Shown piece after piece: positions 16,449 through 19,458 of a DNA stretch of 19,458 bases. Position numbers and translations under genes: made by a program. Origin of the DNA: CAYYGL01 sp964471235 (GTDB lineage: Bacteria; Calditrichota; Calditrichia; RBG-13-44-9; J075). Location: positions 1 through 19,458 of the forward strand of contig CAYYGL010000090.1 in NCBI GenBank assembly GCA_964471235.1. The letters are read 5' to 3'. The stretch's first letter is position 1, and each line of letters opens with the position of its first letter. The notes beneath the pieces were generated by a model. The model was not told the origin of the DNA. It saw nothing but the letters and a program-made list of their open reading frames with translations, and made no database searches.

Positions 16449-18020
16449 TTATGGTCTTTCCTTAACATGGTTGTGATTATTTTTCATTTCCTGAATCAAG
16501 GATTGCTTTAAGTCCCATAATTTTTGACTGAGGGAGACATGATAGATGTGGGGATTGACCAGGCGGCGAATACCGGTATCCAGGCGGTTGACGTCTTTAA
16601 CCCGCCGTTCCCGTAATTCCTGGATCGGGGGAAACTCGCAGACCCGTTTTCCTTGTTTCAGTACCTCGATAAGCAATGGTTCAACTTCGGAAACATCTTC
16701 CAGCCCCAGAATGCGACGTTTGGTATGCAACCCCGGGTGGCGCAGGGTGAGTTTGGTATGGCTTTTCGGGTCTTCTTCTGCCAGGCAAATCAGGTCGGCA
16801 GTGGCTTTGCCGCGGCGGTCGTAAATCCGCCAGACCCGTTTATTTCCCGGATTGGGGGTCTTTTGCGGGGTTTCGGAAATTTTAATCGCCGGCTGCCATT
16901 TGCCGTCCCGCCATAAACTCACCAGTTTGTATACGCCTCCCAGGCTGGAATCTCCCTGGGAAGTAATCAACCGGGTGCCCACGCCATACACCAGCCGTTT
17001 CAGTAAATTGTTGGGATCCACCCCGTAGCGGGGAGCTTCTTCCTGTATTTGGGTAACGATCTGCCAGATAACCAGTTCGTCCAGGTTATTGGATAAAACA
17101 ATCATGGCGTCCTGAAAGCCGGCTTCGTTCAACATTTTTGCTGCCTGGATGCTCAGGTATGCCAGGTCGCCGGAATCCAGCCGAATTCCCATTGGCTTAT
17201 GCCCCTTGCGCTGCAACTCTTCAAACACCTTGATGGCGTTGGGAATGCCGCTGTTCAGAGAATCGATGGTATCCACTAATAACAGGCAGTCGTCCGGGTA
17301 AAGATCGGCATAGGCTTTAAACGCGTCGTATTCGCTCCCGCCCATGGCAATGAATGCCTGGATCATGCTGTGTGCCTGGGTGCCCTTGGGTGGGAATCCC
17401 AAAATATGAGAGATACCCACGTTCGATGTAAAATGCGCTCCGCCGATTAACGCTGCCCGGGCGCCGGCGTTGGCTCCCCGGTCATGTGCCCGCCGTAAAC
17501 CGAATTCCAACAACATTTGCCCGCGCGCGCTGTCATGGATTCGTGCCGCTTTGGTGGCTATTAAAGTCTGAAAATTAAGATGATTAAGCAGCGATGTCTC
17601 CAATACCTGCACAATCGCCAGGGGGCCCTCCACCACCGTGATGGGCACGTTGGGATGCACCACCCTTCCTTCCGGAATCGCCCGTAAATTCAGACGTTCA
17701 AAGGAGAAATCCTTTTTCAGATACTTCAGAAAATCATCCCCGAACAGTTGCTTACCGGATCGACTTTGCTGGCTGCGCAGGTAAGCAATATCCGTTTCCC
17801 GGAACCGAACTTCCTCCATCCAATCCACCAGCCATTCCAGACCGGCATAAATGCAATAACCGGCTTTATGAGAACCGTAATCCGGGTACTGCCGGAAGAA
17901 GTGCTCGAACTGCGCATCGGTCTCGTGCATTCCCATCCGGTAGTAGAGCTGCGCCATGGTCAATTGGTACTGGTCGGTAAAAAGAATTCCCTCCGCGGTG
18001 CGCCGGTCTTTTTCTTTCAA
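16449..18020 (-). CDS. pncB: Nicotinate phosphoribosyltransferase
   Basis: A 523-residue enzyme of the NAPRTase family. It joins nicotinate and PRPP, using ATP, to make nicotinate mononucleotide in the Preiss-Handler branch of NAD salvage in the cytoplasm. The N-terminus LFTDQYQLTMAQLYY (13-27) is diagnostic. His217 in KGTQAHSMI matches the histidine phosphorylated during catalysis, and IRLDSGDLA (279-287) is the PRPP/nucleotide-binding loop. Length is within the range of longer family members. The start is a TTG with AGGAGAGG 3-4 bases upstream; no ATG is better placed. The upstream gene encodes a nicotinamidase-like hydrolase that would supply its substrate, and the class II aldolase follows 22 bases downstream. 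Confidence 0.94.
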   Translation of the reverse strand: MKEKDRRTAEGILFTDQYQLTMAQLYYRMGMHETDAQFEHFFRQYPDYGSHKAGYCIYAGLEWLVDWMEEVRFRETDIAYLRSQQSRSGKQLFGDDFLKYLKKDFSFERLNLRAIPEGRVVHPNVPITVVEGPLAIVQVLETSLLNHLNFQTLIATKAARIHDSARGQMLLEFGLRRAHDRGANAGARAALIGGAHFTSNVGISHILGFPPKGTQAHSMIQAFIAMGGSEYDAFKAYADLYPDDCLLLVDTIDSLNSGIPNAIKVFEELQRKGHKPMGIRLDSGDLAYLSIQAAKMLNEAGFQDAMIVLSNNLDELVIWQIVTQIQEEAPRYGVDPNNLLKRLVYGVGTRLITSQGDSSLGGVYKLVSLWRDGKWQPAIKISETPQKTPNPGNKRVWRIYDRRGKATADLICLAEEDPKSHTKLTLRHPGLHTKRRILGLEDVSEVEPLLIEVLKQGKRVCEFPPIQELRERRVKDVNRLDTGIRRLVNPHIYHVSLSQKLWDLKQSLIQEMKNNHNHVKERP

Positions 18021-18023
18021 ATT

Positions 18024-18031
18024 CCTCTCCT
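18024..18031 (-). promoter_or_regulatory. Ribosome binding site fixing the TTG start of pncB
   Basis: AGGAGAGG on the minus strand ends 3 bases before TTG 18020. It supports the unusual start codon. Confidence 0.6.
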
Positions 18032-18071
18032 GAAATTACTTTTCTCTTGTACCTATTTGGTTATAAACCCC

Positions 18072-18369
18072 CAAACATTTCTCACTTCAAACTGGTGCAT
18101 TTGCTATTCAAAGGGACTAAGGAAAACATGTCATAAATTCTTGAAAGATTTATGAGCACCTGTTTCTATCCGCTCATTCCCTCGAACTCACCCCCTCTTT
18201 CCCCCTTCTCTTCCAAGGGGGGATGAAAGGAGGTGAGTTAAATAGGCAGCCTCAGAAAAAAATTATCAAAATTTCTATAACCCAATCAGAGATTGTGAAA
18301 TGGAACCCTCAAAACCATCATTGGACCCTGTCAGTAAAAAACATTCATTGTTGAAGTGAGAAATGTTTG
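18072..18369. repeat. 298-base intergenic element bounded by 19-base perfect inverted repeats
   Basis: CAAACATTTCTCACTTCAA (18072-18090) and its exact reverse complement (18351-18369) close the region. No coding frame lies inside and no target-site duplication is visible outside the repeats, so this is either an old or atypical non-autonomous element or one large RNA stem-loop. The right arm begins 9 bases after the stop of the hydrolase gene. Confidence 0.6.
18185..18239. repeat. 55-base imperfect palindrome, REP-like
   Basis: The outer arms AACTCACC (18185-18192) and GGTGAGTT (18232-18239) are perfectly paired. Inside, pyrimidine-rich and purine-rich tracts pair imperfectly, down to a strong CCCCCTT / AAGGGGG stem with a 7-base loop. 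Such pyrimidine/purine hairpins are often dispersed many times in bacterial genomes; only one copy is in this window. Confidence 0.6.
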
Positions 18370-18378
18370 TTTTTCTCT

Positions 18379-19425
18379 TTATGAAGTCTCTTCCTGCATG
18401 ACGCCCTCCCAGGTGGAGATGGGGTCCGTCGACTTGACCAGGTGCATCCCCGCTTCCTGAAAACGTCGATAAGCTGCGTCAGCATCCTCTGTGTAATCAA
18501 TCACCCCGGGAACCACCACCGGGGAAGTGCAATCTTCCAGCAAATACACTTTTTCTGCCTGGCGCGGGTCTGTTTCCTGCATACTTTCCAGCAGATCGGA
18601 GACCGTCCAGGCAACACAATGGCTTTTCGCCTGCCCGGCAATGATAATGGCATCATACTCGATCAGATGTCGATACAGGCGCTGGTTTTTTTCCACTAAA
18701 ATTTTGCCATCAGGATCGGTATTGACTTCCGGACCCAGCACCGAATAATGTTCGGTCAGGGGATGATTTCCCTTAATCTGGAAATCCGGTTGCGTTTCCC
18801 GCGCCATGCTGTGGAAAAAGATCGCTTCCTCAATTGCCGGTACCAGGGCGTGCCCGATACCGCCCAACATGGCATGGTAGGGCCAGATGGTTAACTGGTA
18901 TTTCCCTCCTTTCTGAAGGCTTTCGGTATAGTGCCTCAAATGGCGATTCACATATTCGGCGGACATGCCCAGGTTCGGCGCCAGCGCTTCGTTAAACCGC
19001 CAGCGTCCCTGTTCAATATCCTCCGGGCTGATCATCGTGTAGGGCGCCGGATGTTCCCCGGCATCATTCACAAAAAAAATGCTGTGGAAAATTTGCATCG
19101 CCTGATGGGTATCCATGGTGGGAATTATCCGGGTGATGTGGTGAAGATGGCGATAGATGAACTCACCCAGACGACGGTTATCATCCACCGCGCCGGTGCC
19201 GCTGCGCCCCCCCACATACAGCTCAAAATTCGGCAAACAGAAGGTATTCTGTACATCCACCAGAACCAGGGCAATCCGAAAAGTATCCTGTGCCGCCGGG
19301 GAAATGTTGAACTCTTTACGCCATTGGGAGGCACTGTCTGCAAGTTTCTGGTAATCCACCTTCCAGACCTCCCCTACCCGATCCGGCTTAAAATGGGCAG
19401 GTATCGGTAATGTTTGTGTGTTCAT
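18379..19425 (-). CDS. Long nicotinamidase-like cysteine hydrolase (isochorismatase superfamily)
   Basis: A 348-residue protein, against about 190-210 for typical nicotinamidases. The catalytic triad fits: Asp57 (VLVDVQNTF), Lys218 (IKGNHP) and Cys270 (AKSHCVAW). Metal ligands fit too: Asp105, His107 and His114 (DTHQAMQIFH) and His184 in WPYHAM, the counterpart of the WPxHC motif. Extra length comes from about 45 residues at the N-terminus and an insertion of about 55 residues between His114 and Trp181. The likely reaction is nicotinamide to nicotinate and ammonia, feeding the pncB product encoded next; another amide substrate remains possible. I chose ATG 19425 because AAAAGGAGG (19432-19440) lies 6 bases upstream; a TTG two codons earlier is less likely. 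Confidence 0.82.
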   Translation of the reverse strand: MNTQTLPIPAHFKPDRVGEVWKVDYQKLADSASQWRKEFNISPAAQDTFRIALVLVDVQNTFCLPNFELYVGGRSGTGAVDDNRRLGEFIYRHLHHITRIIPTMDTHQAMQIFHSIFFVNDAGEHPAPYTMISPEDIEQGRWRFNEALAPNLGMSAEYVNRHLRHYTESLQKGGKYQLTIWPYHAMLGGIGHALVPAIEEAIFFHSMARETQPDFQIKGNHPLTEHYSVLGPEVNTDPDGKILVEKNQRLYRHLIEYDAIIIAGQAKSHCVAWTVSDLLESMQETDPRQAEKVYLLEDCTSPVVVPGVIDYTEDADAAYRRFQEAGMHLVKSTDPISTWEGVMQEETS

Positions 19426-19458
19426 TACCAACCTCCTTTTATATTGATTCCGAAAAAT

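Larger units (their letters stand above)
18021..18378. other. Structured non-coding gap between nicotinamidase-like gene and pncB
   Basis: No gene is visible in these 358 bases. Almost the whole stretch is closed by a 19-base perfect inverted repeat and contains two further stem structures (annotated separately). One of these, TCATAAAT (18131-18138) with ATTTATGA (18148-18155), forms an 8-base stem that can be lengthened by CTT/AAG around one bulged base. No terminator with a T-run was found after the hydrolase gene. Confidence 0.7.

Noticed and set aside
15719..18020. Aldolase plus pncB as part of a new metabolic system
   Set aside because: They are probably co-transcribed, but there is no biochemical link or third gene to support a shared pathway.
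18221..18245. AAAGGAGGTGAG on the plus strand as a ribosome binding site
   Set aside because: No start codon follows at a workable distance; the motif is one arm of the 55-base palindrome.

Overview
The window reads as a bacterial chromosome segment of medium GC content. The organism is probably in or near the FCB superphylum (Calditrichota, Ignavibacteriota or candidate division KSB1-like lineages). The clues are a secreted M14 peptidase ending in the NFPNPFNP-type FlgD-like/T9SS sorting module, a fused alpha/beta 2-oxoacid dehydrogenase E1 of the kind common in Bacteroidota and relatives, and strong AAGGAGG ribosome binding sites. This placement is inference from protein style, not a phylogenetic result.

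Nearly all genes lie on the minus strand, so transcription runs from high to low coordinates. At the right end (19425-15719) are a long nicotinamidase-like hydrolase, nicotinate phosphoribosyltransferase (pncB) and a class II aldolase. The first two form a nicotinamide -> nicotinate -> NaMN salvage route; pncB and the aldolase are 22 bases apart. The 358-base gap between the first two genes holds a non-coding element closed by 19-base perfect inverted repeats and containing a 55-base imperfect palindrome. Next come a 1221-residue exported zinc carboxypeptidase (15450-11785) and rpsA (11571-9271), encoding ribosomal protein S1 with six S1 domains and an unusual disordered tail of about 160 residues.

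The only plus-strand gene is a dodecin-family protein (8955-9167). It converges on rpsA across a bidirectional terminator, and it lacks the usual flavin-stacking Trp and Gln. Upstream of it, in a 623-base gap, is a 184-base MITE-like insertion with 14-base terminal inverted repeats (13/14 matching) and a perfect 8-base target duplication.

The left half encodes a small TM2-like membrane protein, an alpha/beta hydrolase overlapping a GT-B glycosyltransferase, a TPR lipoprotein, an unrecognised secreted protein, DNA polymerase IV (dinB) coupled to a VanZ-like membrane protein, and the fused E1 gene, which runs off the left edge. I see no rRNA, tRNA, CRISPR array, complete insertion sequence or prophage. 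The strongest new observations are the MITE-like element, the inverted-repeat element between the NAD-salvage genes and the altered dodecin pocket. I do not see a convincing new multi-gene system.
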